From assembly GCF_000550785.1 (NCBI RefSeq), contig NZ_CP004350.1, forward strand, positions 2,088,009 to 2,152,008: DNA of 64,000 nucleotides. Direction: 5' to 3'. The notes under the pieces are model-generated. The model was not told the origin of the DNA. It saw only the letters and a program-made list of their open reading frames with translations, and did not search any database. This document shows positions 44,039 to 53,009 of the stretch, one piece after another. The translations under genes and the position numbers were made by a program. Each line of letters starts with the position of its first letter. Within the stretch, counting starts at the first letter, position 1. The stretch comes from Corynebacterium casei LMG S-19264 (GTDB lineage: Bacteria; Actinomycetota; Actinomycetes; Mycobacteriales; Mycobacteriaceae).

Positions 44039-44962
44039 TTAGCCGCCGAGGAATTCTTTCCAGGCAGGCCACTCGGAGTACATCTGCTGCTTTCCTGCTT
44101 GATAGTTGGCGCGCAGTTTCATCACGTTGCGCTCGGTCGAGGCGACCTGCATGTTCTCGGGGAAGAAAAGCTGGGCTTTTCCTTGCTGCTCTAGCTCCAG
44201 CAGGCGCTGTTTCGAAGCGTTGTATTTTGCCGGGCGGCTAATCATCGCCTCGGCAACGCTTGGGTACTTGCGGAAGAAGCCGCGCACACCAGCCTTGCGC
44301 TTGACCTCGGGACGGATAAAGCCACGCGGCTTTGTGCCCACGAAGAGGAACTTCTGGAAGCCTGCTTTTTCGGCTTCCTCAATGACGATACCGCCGGAAT
44401 CACCCATCGCGCCGTCCACGAAAGGCACGCCATCAATGTGTCGCATGGGCATGATTAACGGCAACGTGGACGAAGCACGCACGCGCATCAAGAGGTCTTC
44501 TACCTGCTTGATGTCATCGCGTGTCCACACCACGGTCTCCCCCGTCAGTGCATTGACGGCAGACAGGTTGAGCGGTGCCGGATTGTTGGAAAAGCCTTCA
44601 AAATCAAAAGGCAGGTCCTGGTCGGCCGCCTTTTCATAAATAAACTCCGCGTTGAAATAGCCTGTACCGCGCATCATGGAGCTAAGTCCGCCGAAGCTGG
44701 GGTTCTTGGCAAAATCCACGAAGCTTTCCACCGCACGGAAGCTGTCCAAGGACAAGAAATTCACCGCGTGCGAAGCCCCCGCGGAGACACCGCCAACCCA
44801 GCCGAACTCCACGCCTTGGTCAATCAAGGTCTTTACACACGCCGCGGTATAAGAATTGCGCATCCCGCCGCCTTCAAAGATCACCGCGGTGTCATGCGCG
44901 CTGATTCCTTTACCGGTCGAATCATTTGGTGAGGCATCAAAAGGCTGCGGCTGGAAAGTCAT
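44039..44962 (-). CDS. Patatin-like phospholipase (YjjU/RssA type)
   Basis: Ser/Asp-dyad lipid acyl hydrolase. The 307-residue protein has the oxyanion loop FEGGGMRNSYTAACV, the nucleophile elbow GGVSAGAS (Ser60) and the catalytic Asp in VPFVDGAMGDSGG. The C-terminal helix-rich part (RPAKYNASKQRLLELEQQGKA) resembles YjjU-type patatins. It converges on the GNAT gene with an 18-base gap. No signal peptide, so probably cytosolic. Substrate unknown. Confidence 0.9.
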   Translation of the reverse strand: MTFQPQPFDASPNDSTGKGISAHDTAVIFEGGGMRNSYTAACVKTLIDQGVEFGWVGGVSAGASHAVNFLSLDSFRAVESFVDFAKNPSFGGLSSMMRGTGYFNAEFIYEKAADQDLPFDFEGFSNNPAPLNLSAVNALTGETVVWTRDDIKQVEDLLMRVRASSTLPLIMPMRHIDGVPFVDGAMGDSGGIVIEEAEKAGFQKFLFVGTKPRGFIRPEVKRKAGVRGFFRKYPSVAEAMISRPAKYNASKQRLLELEQQGKAQLFFPENMQVASTERNVMKLRANYQAGKQQMYSEWPAWKEFLGG

Positions 44963-45154
44963 ACCGGCCGATTCTACCGTTTAGGTGCGGTGCGGGGCGG
45001 CGGGAGTACGACTAAGCAAATGCGATGCGAACCTGTCTGTAGACCTAAGATTTATACGCGCTGGGATTATTGCGGCCGGAAATTGTACGTTCTTTTGGTT
45101 GAAATTATCCCATCCAACTAGCCAATGAGTGTGAGCTGTGTTACTAATGAATAT

Positions 45155-45556
45155 ATGGCACATCACACAACTTCATCCGTTGCTCCATCCCCGATAGACA
45201 TTGCCCCAGCCATCACCTCCAAGATCTCCCGTGATACTTTCTCCGTCTTCGACGTGATGACTGGGAAGATGGTTCGTTCCGGCTTCGCCTTCGCCATCGA
45301 CCCCGACCCGGTGTACAAGTCCAAGGAAGCAACGGAACATGAAGTCACGATTGCCCTGGGGCTCGCCCGGCGCGACGGCGCCTCCTACATGGCCATCTGC
45401 CCACGCTTTGACAGCTCCTTAGATTATGTCTGCGTCTCTTTGACCGAGCGCCGCGAAGAAGCCATCGAGGCAACTTTCTCCACTGGCTACTCCTCCTATT
45501 TCAACGCCACCACGCGCCGGACGGACACCATTCGCCATAATTTCACCGACGAGTAA
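45155..45556 (+). CDS. Unknown conserved-looking protein, about 133 residues
   Basis: A soluble product starting MAHHTTSSVAPSPIDIAPAI, with an alpha/beta-looking body (VTIALGLARRDGASYMAICPRF, DYVCVSLTERREEA). No signal, span or known motif. The ATG at 45155 is preceded at six bases by TACTAAT, a good -10 for a leaderless message; an in-frame ATG at 45125 is an alternative. It is followed after 14 bases by another small gene. I do not recognise it. Confidence 0.6.
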   Translation: MAHHTTSSVAPSPIDIAPAITSKISRDTFSVFDVMTGKMVRSGFAFAIDPDPVYKSKEATEHEVTIALGLARRDGASYMAICPRFDSSLDYVCVSLTERREEAIEATFSTGYSSYFNATTRRTDTIRHNFTDE

Positions 45557-45570
45557 CTACGCTGGTCTGC

Positions 45571-45939
45571 ATGGGTTTAAAAGATCTGTGGGACAAAATC
45601 ACCGGCAACACCGGGCCGAAACTGACAACGGCTTCTGGTGAGGTTGCGCGCTTTCCAGTGGAGCATCTTGACGTTTCCACGGCGGAGGCCATGGTCATCG
45701 TGGAGCTTCTTGCCGCTGACATGGATAAAGTGCTTGGAATTCTTGCCTCTTCTGCGCCCGGTGCGCTGGCCACAGACTCCACCACGGTAATTTTTGTCCC
45801 CACCGACCGCGAAGTCCTGCCCGTCAAAGATCCGAAGAAGGGCTGGATTTTGCCTTTAAGCTCTGAAGTAGCCGATAAACTCGGCCGCACACCCGGTGAT
45901 TATGAGATCAATCAGCAGATAGCCTTCGTGGTCATCTAA
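45571..45939 (+). CDS. Unknown small soluble protein, 122 residues
   Basis: A product beginning MGLKDLWDKITGNTGPKLTT, with a mixed alpha/beta composition (AEAMVIVELLAADMDKVLGI, TTVIFVPTDREVLPV). There is no signal peptide or known motif. It starts 14 bases after the preceding unknown gene without a clear ribosome-binding site and precedes a gamma-carbonic anhydrase-like gene by 45 bases. Function unknown. Confidence 0.65.
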   Translation: MGLKDLWDKITGNTGPKLTTASGEVARFPVEHLDVSTAEAMVIVELLAADMDKVLGILASSAPGALATDSTTVIFVPTDREVLPVKDPKKGWILPLSSEVADKLGRTPGDYEINQQIAFVVI

Positions 45940-45984
45940 ATAGCCGCCTAGACAGTCATCTAGTTCGTAGAAGGAGCAGCATTT

Positions 45985-46548
45985 ATGTCCCACACCTCAT
46001 CGCCGCTGATTTTGCCGTTTCAAGGCAAGACGCCGAAGATTCATCGCAGCGCCTGGATTGCGCCGAATGCGACGATCATTGGTGATGTGGAGATTGGACC
46101 GGATGCCTCAGTGTTTTATGGCGTGGTGCTGCGCGGGGACACTAACAAGATCACCATCGGAGCGCGCTGCAACATCCAGGACAATTCTGTCTTTCACTGC
46201 GATGCGGATGCGCCGGCCACCTTGGAAGATGATGTCACCATCGGGCACATGGCGTTGGTACATGGCGCTTATGTGGAGGCGGGCTCTTTGATTGGCATGC
46301 ACGCGGCACTATTGTCGCGTTCCCGTATTGGCGCGGGCTCTCTTATTGCCGGCAGTGCGCTGGTGCTAGAGGGTCAGGACATCCCGGCGCGCAGTTTAGC
46401 GGCCGGTGTACCGGCGAAGGTTCGCCGGGAGTTAAGCCCAGAGGAGTCCGCGGCGTTTATCCCGCATGCGGCACGGTATGTGGATTTTTCCAAGAACCAA
46501 GCCGGCGCGGGTGAAGCGCTGAGCTTAGACGATGTCTTATTTGAGTAG
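45985..46548 (+). CDS. Gamma carbonic anhydrase-like hexapeptide-repeat protein
   Basis: A 187-residue left-handed beta-helix protein of the gamma-CA/PaaY/YrdA group. The repeats run about residues 20-140, and the three metal-ligand His are in VFHCDADAP, TIGHMALVHGAYVEAGSLIGM. An AAGGAGC ribosome-binding site precedes the ATG. Carbonic anhydrase activity is not assured in this family; thioesterase or acyl transfer are alternatives. Confidence 0.88.
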   Translation: MSHTSSPLILPFQGKTPKIHRSAWIAPNATIIGDVEIGPDASVFYGVVLRGDTNKITIGARCNIQDNSVFHCDADAPATLEDDVTIGHMALVHGAYVEAGSLIGMHAALLSRSRIGAGSLIAGSALVLEGQDIPARSLAAGVPAKVRRELSPEESAAFIPHAARYVDFSKNQAGAGEALSLDDVLFE

Positions 46549-46573
46549 CTTCAGCGCACTGGAGCTTTGCTGA

Positions 46574-47230
46574 TTAGAGATTCAGCACGCCCATGACAAT
46601 AAGGACCACGCCGACCAAGTAGCCGCCGGCTTTAGATACTTGTTCTTTGTTCTCACGCGCGCGGGCAAACAATTGCCCGGCCGCCGATTGCGGCTTGGTG
46701 CGAACGTAGCCAATGAAGGCTGCGACCAGGATTGGCAACGATAATGCCAAGGTGGCGTAGATGACCAGCCCGCCGTAGCGCACCCAGGCGTTGAATCCGC
46801 CGGCAACCAGGTGCAGCAGGCCGGCAAAGAATGGTCCGGAGGTGACCGACTGGGCAAGGCCCAGGATGAAGCCGGTGAGGAATGTCAGCGGCGTTGGAGT
46901 CTGAAGGGGTTTAAGGATCTTGTCCACCAGCGCGTTGGACTCCCCCGGGCGCGAGCGCCACGCCATCACAATGCCGGCGAAGCCCAAGATGATCAGCAAG
47001 ATTCCCAGCAGCGGGGAATCCAAGAAGGCGTCAACATATTCCTTGAGGCTGTCAAAGATAAACATTGACAGGACCGACAGCGCGAAGACGCCGAACCAGT
47101 CGCCGGCAATGAGCAGCGGAGTGACGGTTTTGTACTTGCCGCGCGGCAGCATGACGCCAAGCGCAACCACCACGCCAATTAATAAGGCATTGATGGAATC
47201 AAGCAAGGCGAAGCTAACGGCATGAAGCAT
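46574..47230 (-). CDS. GAP (Sap)-family membrane protein
   Basis: A 218-residue integral membrane protein with about six spans and the N-terminus MLHAVSFALLDSINALLIGVVVALGVMLPRG, as in actinobacterial GAP/Sap proteins related to LysE-type exporters; GFILGLAQSVTSGPFFAGLLHL is a second conserved helix. Mycobacterial Sap is linked to glycopeptidolipid export. The ATG at 47230 is chosen over one 45 bases upstream. It is divergent to the MmpL gene. Substrate unknown. Confidence 0.75.
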   Translation of the reverse strand: MLHAVSFALLDSINALLIGVVVALGVMLPRGKYKTVTPLLIAGDWFGVFALSVLSMFIFDSLKEYVDAFLDSPLLGILLIILGFAGIVMAWRSRPGESNALVDKILKPLQTPTPLTFLTGFILGLAQSVTSGPFFAGLLHLVAGGFNAWVRYGGLVIYATLALSLPILVAAFIGYVRTKPQSAAGQLFARARENKEQVSKAGGYLVGVVLIVMGVLNL

Positions 47231-47373
47231 GACGGCAAGTCTACCGACTGCCCAGCGTGAGATTGAAACGGACATATGGATCTGACTGTGGCGGCATCAG
47301 CAAGCACAATGCATAGGAGAACCAAGAGAGTGCCGTCACACAATGGCTGCATGTGTGCATCTTCCACAAATAA

Positions 47374-47390
47374 TTGCACCCACAATGCAA
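47374..47390. promoter_or_regulatory. Operator-like palindrome 1 before the MmpL gene
   Basis: TTGCA-N7-TGCAA with spacer CCCACAA. A second copy follows with a centre-to-centre distance of 19 bases. It overlaps a possible -35 (TTGCAC) of the MmpL promoter. Confidence 0.6.
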
Positions 47391-47392
47391 AC

Positions 47393-47409
47393 TTGCATAC
47401 ACTGTGCAA
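47393..47409. promoter_or_regulatory. Operator-like palindrome 2 before the MmpL gene
   Basis: TTGCA-N7-TGCAA with spacer TACACTG, the second of two tandem copies. It overlaps a possible -10 (TACACT at 47398-47403, 18 bases after TTGCAC). The TetR gene downstream of mmpL is the natural candidate repressor. Confidence 0.6.
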
Positions 47410-47449
47410 TGTTTGAAATGTTTCGAAGCTGACTAAAGAAAGCTGGACT

Positions 47450-49846
47450 ATGTCGAAGGTCTTATATCGACTGGGGCGCTGGTCATACACCAAGGTGTGG
47501 CCATTCATCGCGTTCTGGATCATCCTGCTCGTTGCCATGGGTGGGCTGGCCGCGCAATTTGCCAAGCCCGCCAACCCCTCATTCGCCATGCCGCCGATGG
47601 ACTCCACCACCACCCAAGAAGAGATGGCGGAGCGCTTTGGCGATGACTCTGACTACATGTCGGATCCATCCGGCACCATCGTCATCGAAGCCCCTGAAGG
47701 CACCACTTTGACAGAACCTGAGGTCATGGCGGAAGTTGATACTTTCGTTGAAGACCTCAAGGCCACCGGCGTCTTGGCGGACCAAGATGCAATTGTTAAC
47801 CCAGTGATGGCGTCCATGGGAATGCAACAGCAAATGGGTGAGCAGATGGCCGCCCAGGGCATGCCGCAAGAGCAAATTGATGCGAACATCCAGGCACTAT
47901 CCCCGCTGTCCGAAGATGAGCGCACCGGCACCATCAGCGTTGCTTTCGACGCCGAGGGCGTAACGGACATTGCGCCGGAAGACCGCGAGGCAATCACCAG
48001 CCTGGTCAACGAATTTGATGAAGGAGACTTCACCGCGAAGTACTCCGGCAATGCATTTTCCACCATGAGCGAAGGCCTGGACATGTCGGCTGAGGTCATC
48101 GGCTTGATCGTCGCCGGCATTGTCCTTCTCATCACCTTTGGCTCCATGGTTGCTGCTGGTATGCCACTGATTTCGGCTGTTATCGGCGTGGGCGTTGGCC
48201 TGCTCGGCGTGCAGCTGTCCACCATATTTACCGACTCCGTGGCTGAAATGACCCCAATGTTGGCGTCCATGATTGGCCTGGCCGTGGGCATTGACTACGC
48301 ACTATTTATTGTCGCGCGTTTCCGCAACCAGCTAATCACCAGCTCTGGCCTCAATGACCTCTCCCCGAAGGAATTCGCGGCGGAGCTGAAGAAAATGGAC
48401 AAGGAAACCCGCGCGCATGCCATGGGTATGGCTACCGGTACCGCGGGTTCCTCCGTGGTCTTCGCCGGTATCACCGTGGTTATCGCGCTGGCAGCGCTGA
48501 CCATCATCGGCATTCCGTTCCTGTCCACCATGGCTATTGCGGCAGCAGCTACCGTTACTATCGCCGTGCTCGTCGCGCTGACCTTCATCCCAGGTCTGCT
48601 TGGTCTGCTGGGCACCAAGATTTTCGCTGGTCGCGTTCCAGGGCCAAAGGTTCCGGACCCAGAAGATGAAAAGCCAACCGTGGGCTTGAAGTGGGTGCGC
48701 CAGATACGCAAGCACCCAGTGGTTTCTTTGGTCGCAGGCATCCTTATCTTGGGTATCGCAGCAATTCCGGCCGCACAGATGCGCTTGGCCATGCCTACTG
48801 ATGGCATGTCCGCACAAGGCACCCCGCAGCGCGAGTCCTATGACATGATCGATGAGGCCTTCGGCCCAGGCCGCAACGCACCAATGGTCGCTTTCGTGGA
48901 CGTCGCAGATGTGGCAGAGCAAGAGCGCATGCCAGCTATCCAGGACATCCTCACTGATTTCCAGGCCACCGAAGGCGTGGTCAACGCCCAGATTATTGCC
49001 ACAACCGACAACATGGACGCAGCCCAGGTCATGATCACCCCAACCACGGGCGCAACCGATGAAGAAACCACGCAGACCCTGGAGGCACTGCGCTCCCACC
49101 AGGCTGAATTCACCGATACCGCCGGTGGCACGTATGGCATCACCGGTATCACCCCGATCTTCGATGACATTTCTGAGCGTCTCTCGGATGTTCTGGTGCC
49201 TTATATCGCCATCGTCTTGGTGCTGGCGTTCATTGTTTTGCTCTTGGTCTTCCGTTCTATCTGGGTGCCGCTGATTGCGGCAGGCGGTTTCGCACTCTCG
49301 ATGGCGGCCGCCTTCGGTGTGACCGTCGGCATCTTCCAAGAAGGCATGTTCGGCATCATCACCGACACCCAGCCGTTGCTGTCCTTCTTGCCGATTATGC
49401 TCATCGGCCTGACCTTCGGCCTGGCCATGGATTACCAGGTCTTCCTGGTCACCCGTATGCGCGAAGGCTATGTACACGGCAAGACCGCCGCGAATGCCAC
49501 ATCGAATGGCTTCAAGCACGGTGCCCGCGTGGTCACGGCAGCAGCCATCATTATGATTTCGGTGTTCGCCGCATTCATGCTTATCGATGAACCATTCATC
49601 CGCACCATGGGCTTCGCCCTCGCAGTCGGTGTCGCGTTCGATGCTTTCATCGTCCGCATGCTGATCATTCCGGCCACCATGTTCCTGTTGGGCGACAAGG
49701 CTTGGTGGATTCCGAAGTGGCTGGATAAGATTCTGCCGAACATGGATATTGAAGGCACCGCTTTAACCGACCATGAAGCGGAGCTACGGAAAGCACAATC
49801 TTCTGCAGATGCAGAAACTGCAGATTCTGAATCCGTGAAGGTTTAG
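47450..49846 (+). CDS. MmpL/RND-family membrane transporter
   Basis: A 798-residue RND-superfamily exporter of the MmpL type: one N-terminal span (WPFIAFWIILLVAMGGLAA), a large extracytoplasmic domain, a bundle of five spans (GLIVAGIVLLITFGSM, then GLAVGIDYALFIVARFRNQL with the proton-relay Asp-Tyr), and the repeat of this layout (second extracytoplasmic domain, GLTFGLAMDYQVFLVTRMREGYVHG). MmpL proteins export lipids or drugs across the membrane. It has tandem operator-like palindromes upstream and a TetR gene 42 bases downstream. Cargo unknown. Confidence 0.92.
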   Translation: MSKVLYRLGRWSYTKVWPFIAFWIILLVAMGGLAAQFAKPANPSFAMPPMDSTTTQEEMAERFGDDSDYMSDPSGTIVIEAPEGTTLTEPEVMAEVDTFVEDLKATGVLADQDAIVNPVMASMGMQQQMGEQMAAQGMPQEQIDANIQALSPLSEDERTGTISVAFDAEGVTDIAPEDREAITSLVNEFDEGDFTAKYSGNAFSTMSEGLDMSAEVIGLIVAGIVLLITFGSMVAAGMPLISAVIGVGVGLLGVQLSTIFTDSVAEMTPMLASMIGLAVGIDYALFIVARFRNQLITSSGLNDLSPKEFAAELKKMDKETRAHAMGMATGTAGSSVVFAGITVVIALAALTIIGIPFLSTMAIAAAATVTIAVLVALTFIPGLLGLLGTKIFAGRVPGPKVPDPEDEKPTVGLKWVRQIRKHPVVSLVAGILILGIAAIPAAQMRLAMPTDGMSAQGTPQRESYDMIDEAFGPGRNAPMVAFVDVADVAEQERMPAIQDILTDFQATEGVVNAQIIATTDNMDAAQVMITPTTGATDEETTQTLEALRSHQAEFTDTAGGTYGITGITPIFDDISERLSDVLVPYIAIVLVLAFIVLLLVFRSIWVPLIAAGGFALSMAAAFGVTVGIFQEGMFGIITDTQPLLSFLPIMLIGLTFGLAMDYQVFLVTRMREGYVHGKTAANATSNGFKHGARVVTAAAIIMISVFAAFMLIDEPFIRTMGFALAVGVAFDAFIVRMLIIPATMFLLGDKAWWIPKWLDKILPNMDIEGTALTDHEAELRKAQSSADAETADSESVKV

Positions 49847-49888
49847 GATCAAGTATCTAGAGAGTTAAAAGTAGGAGGAACACGGTCA

Positions 49889-50494
49889 ATGGCTAGTTTG
49901 AGAGAAAGCAAGAAACTGGCCACCCGCCGTGCCATTTCAGAAGCTGCCGCGCGAATCCTTTTGCGCGAGGGCTTCGAAGGCCTCACCATTGTGCTGGTTG
50001 CCAAAGAGTCAGGCGTTTCGGTTCGTACCTTCCACAACTACTTCCCCAGCATCGATGAAGCACTGTTCCAATTCTGTGTGGACACCATTGATGACTTCGT
50101 GCCGGTGATTGAAACCTACCCAGAGGGTATGACGATCACGGAAGTCTTTGAAGACATCGCCGTTGAAGCAATCGTCAAAGAAGGCAGCGAGTTCCGCTCC
50201 ATTGCCACGCTGTTTCAAATTCAGGAACACATGCTGGCACGCAAGCGGTTTATCCCGCATCATGAGGAAGTTATCAAGGTGCTGGTCAAGTTCCAGGATT
50301 CTTTTGCGCGGCGTTATCCAGAGATGGATAATTTTGAGGTCGCGCTCAGCTTGCAGGTCGGTGCAGCCACAATCGTGTGGGGCGCTTCCGAGCTAGCACG
50401 GCTGAAGGTTGAATCCCCCCACGAGCTTGCCACTGAAGCAGACAAAGAAGCCTACATCCGCAGGGCTTTCACCACGTTGAGGGCTATTAGATAA
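49889..50494 (+). CDS. TetR-family regulator downstream of the MmpL gene
   Basis: A 201-residue repressor-type protein: helix-turn-helix near residues 30-55 (GLTIVLVAKESGVSVRTFHNYFPSIDEAL) and a helical C-terminal ligand domain. Overlap in operon with mmpL (42-base gap, AGGAGG site) and the tandem palindromes in front of mmpL suggest autoregulation of the pair. The ligand is probably a substrate of the exporter, an inference from context. A strong terminator follows. Confidence 0.9.
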   Translation: MASLRESKKLATRRAISEAAARILLREGFEGLTIVLVAKESGVSVRTFHNYFPSIDEALFQFCVDTIDDFVPVIETYPEGMTITEVFEDIAVEAIVKEGSEFRSIATLFQIQEHMLARKRFIPHHEEVIKVLVKFQDSFARRYPEMDNFEVALSLQVGAATIVWGASELARLKVESPHELATEADKEAYIRRAFTTLRAIR

Positions 50495-50512
50495 CTAACA
50501 GATAGCTCAATA

Positions 50513-50554
50513 ACCCCCGACCCAACAGGAAAACTGTTGGAGTCGGGGGTATTG
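50513..50554 (+). terminator. Strong terminator after the TetR gene
   Basis: ACCCCCGAC-CCAACAG pairs with CTGTTGG-A-GTCGGGGGT around a GAAAA loop, then ATTGT. It ends the mmpL-tetR operon. Confidence 0.9.
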
Positions 50555-50617
50555 TCGTTCAAAGGGCACTTTGGATAAAGTGCCAATTCTTGTCCGCGAA
50601 TTTAAATGGAGTTCAAA

Positions 50618-51856
50618 GTGAAAGTTGCGATTCTCGGTGGCGACGGTTTTTGTGGCTGGCCTGCCTCGTTGTATCTGTCCGACAAAGGACACGATGTCAT
50701 AATCATCGACAATCTTTCACGACGCGCAATCGACGAAGAACTGGGCGCAGACTCCTTGACCCCCATCTCCGATATTGATACTCGTATCGCTGCGTGGGAA
50801 GAAGTCTCCGGCAAGACCATTGGTTTTGAAAACATCGATGTAGCGCAGGACTACGACGGCCTGTTGGACTTCATCAACACCCAACGTCCCGACGCCATCG
50901 TTCACTTTGCGGAACAGCGTGCGGCTCCTTATTCCATGAAGAACTCACGCAACAAGCGCTACACCGTAGACAACAACATCAACGCCACCCACAATCTGTT
51001 GGCGGCAATTGTGGAATCCGGCCAGGACATCCACGTGGCCCACCTGGGCACCATGGGTGTCTACGGCTACGGCACCGCCGGCATGAAGATCCCAGAGGGC
51101 TACCTGGACATCCAGGTCAACCTACCGGAGGGCGGCCAGGTTGATCAGTCCATCCTGTACCCATCAAATCCGGGCTCGGTTTACCACATGACCAAGGTGC
51201 TGGATCAGCACCTGTTTGCGTACTACGCCAAGAATGATGAACTGCGTATTACTGACCTGCACCAGGGCATCATCTGGGGCACCCACACCGATCAGACCAT
51301 CAAAGATGAGCGCCTAATCAACCGCTTCGACTATGACGGTGACTACGGCACGGTTCTCAACCGCTTCCTCATCCAGGCTGGCATTGGTTACCCAATGACC
51401 GTGCACGGCACTGGTGGACAAACCCGCGCGTTCATCCACATCCGCGACATGGTGCGTTGTATCGAGCTGGCGTTGGACAACGCTCCAGCAAAGGGCGACC
51501 GCGTCAAGATCATCAACCAGATGACAGAGACCCACCGCGTACGTGATTTGGCTGAGCTCATCGCCGAGATTTCTTCCGCCGAGGTGGCTTACGTGCCAAA
51601 CCCACGCAAGGAATCAGCAGAAAATGATCTGCACGTGCACAATGACACCTTCTTGGAATTGGGTCTCGAGCCAACCACCTTGTCCGAAGGTCTGTTGCAG
51701 GAAGTCGAAGATGTCGCGCGCAAGTACGCTGACCGCGTGGACCGCTCAAAGATCCCCGCGCAGTCTTTGTGGACTTCGGCGCAGCAGGCAGGCGTGCCTG
51801 AACAGCAAGAGTCTGCGCGTGTGGCAGCAGGATCAGGACTGTCTGAAAGCGCCTAG
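50618..51856 (+). CDS. UDP-sulfoquinovose synthase (SQD1/SqdB-like)
   Basis: Extended SDR that would form UDP-sulfoquinovose from UDP-glucose and sulfite, the head group donor of the sulfolipid SQDG. The N-terminal VAILGGDGFCGWPASLYLS and DNLSRR match SQD1, and the catalytic Thr in HLGTMGVYG (Thr145), Tyr189 and Lys193 in SVYHMTK are all present. Further SQD1 blocks are YGTVLNRFLIQAGIGYP, GGQTRAFIHIRD, VPNPRKE and ELGLEPTTLSEGLL. GTG 50618 is preferred because GGAG sits six bases before it; an ATG lies 12 bases upstream. The next gene, SQD2-like, follows after five bases. Confidence 0.88.
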   Translation: MKVAILGGDGFCGWPASLYLSDKGHDVIIIDNLSRRAIDEELGADSLTPISDIDTRIAAWEEVSGKTIGFENIDVAQDYDGLLDFINTQRPDAIVHFAEQRAAPYSMKNSRNKRYTVDNNINATHNLLAAIVESGQDIHVAHLGTMGVYGYGTAGMKIPEGYLDIQVNLPEGGQVDQSILYPSNPGSVYHMTKVLDQHLFAYYAKNDELRITDLHQGIIWGTHTDQTIKDERLINRFDYDGDYGTVLNRFLIQAGIGYPMTVHGTGGQTRAFIHIRDMVRCIELALDNAPAKGDRVKIINQMTETHRVRDLAELIAEISSAEVAYVPNPRKESAENDLHVHNDTFLELGLEPTTLSEGLLQEVEDVARKYADRVDRSKIPAQSLWTSAQQAGVPEQQESARVAAGSGLSESA

Positions 51857-51861
51857 AACAC

Positions 51862-52986
51862 GTGCGTATTGCGATAGTCACTGAGGTTTTCCTGCCCAAA
51901 ATCGACGGTGTGGTCACTCGTCTGACCCGAACGTTGGACCAGCTCGCGGAGATGGGCCACGAGGTTGTCATCTTCGCCCCTGGTAATCCGCCTGAATCCT
52001 ATGCAGGATTTAAGGTGTACAGTCTGCCGTCTTTTGCTTTTCCGGTCTATCCGGAAATCAAGTTTGCGGTACCACCCATTAAGTTCTGGAAGCGCATGCG
52101 CGATTTTGATCCGGATGTCATCCATGCCGTCAATCCCATCTGGTCCGCGGCACTTGGTGTATTCGCGGCGAAGCGCGATGCCTATCCCCTGGTCTGCAGC
52201 TACCACACCAACGTGCCCGATTACGTCGATGCACTCGGCATTGGTTGGACTCGCGGCATGGCCACGGGTGCTATTCGCTACCTGCACAATCAGGCCCAGG
52301 TGAATCTGTGCACCTCGGATCCGATGATTGAAAAGGCCACCGACATGGGCATTGAAAGGCTCACGCTGTGGCCAAAGGCCGTGGATACCGTGGGCTACCA
52401 CCCTGCCAAAGCAACGCCCAAGGCGCGCAACCTGCTGACTAATAATCACCCGGATTCGCCCCTGGTGTCTTATATCGGCCGCATTTCGCGGGAAAAAGAC
52501 CTGGAGCGTTTAAACAACGTGATGCAGATTGTGCGCAAGCACGTTCCTGGCACACGCCTTGGCATTGTCGGCGGCGGTCCGTATTTGGAAGAGCTGCAGA
52601 AGTCTTTCGATGACAGCTTCACCACCTTCACCGGCTACCTTTCCGGCGAGGACCTCGCAGCCGCTTTCGCCAGCGGCGACGTGTTTGTCTTCCCGTCCAA
52701 GACGGAGACACTCGGTCTAGTTGCCTTAGAGTCTTTCGCTTCCGGTGTGCCGGTAGTGGGCACGAACGCGGGCGGTATCCCCTTCGTCATCGATGAAGGC
52801 GAAACCGGGCACCTCATTGCCGAGGACGGAACGGATGAAGATTGGGCGCAGGCGATTATCGGGCTTCTGCAGGATTCTGAGCGCCGCGCACAGATGGGCG
52901 ATAACGCGCGTAAGGAAGCAGAGCGATATTCCTGGCGCGAGTCCACTGAAGCACTCGTTGCGGCGTATGAAAAGGCAATTGGGTAG
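51862..52986 (+). CDS. GT4 glycosyltransferase, SQD2/SqdX-like (sulfolipid synthase candidate)
   Basis: A 374-residue GT-B glycosyltransferase. In the order seen in plant SQD2 it has IAIVTEVFLPKIDGVVTRL, GHEVVIFAPGNPPESYAGFKV, FDPDVIHAVNPIWSAALG, VCSYHTNVPDYVDALG, the donor-binding SYIGRISREKDLERL and the E-x7-E block SKTETLGLVALESFASGVPVV. It starts with GTG five bases after the SQD1-like gene, so both should be made together. Transfer of sulfoquinovose to diacylglycerol is the natural prediction. MgtA/PimB-like mannosyl transfer is the alternative, but the pairing with SQD1 argues against it. Confidence 0.82.
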   Translation: MRIAIVTEVFLPKIDGVVTRLTRTLDQLAEMGHEVVIFAPGNPPESYAGFKVYSLPSFAFPVYPEIKFAVPPIKFWKRMRDFDPDVIHAVNPIWSAALGVFAAKRDAYPLVCSYHTNVPDYVDALGIGWTRGMATGAIRYLHNQAQVNLCTSDPMIEKATDMGIERLTLWPKAVDTVGYHPAKATPKARNLLTNNHPDSPLVSYIGRISREKDLERLNNVMQIVRKHVPGTRLGIVGGGPYLEELQKSFDDSFTTFTGYLSGEDLAAAFASGDVFVFPSKTETLGLVALESFASGVPVVGTNAGGIPFVIDEGETGHLIAEDGTDEDWAQAIIGLLQDSERRAQMGDNARKEAERYSWRESTEALVAAYEKAIG

Positions 52987-53009
52987 ATCTACCAAGTAGA
53001 CTGCTAGCC

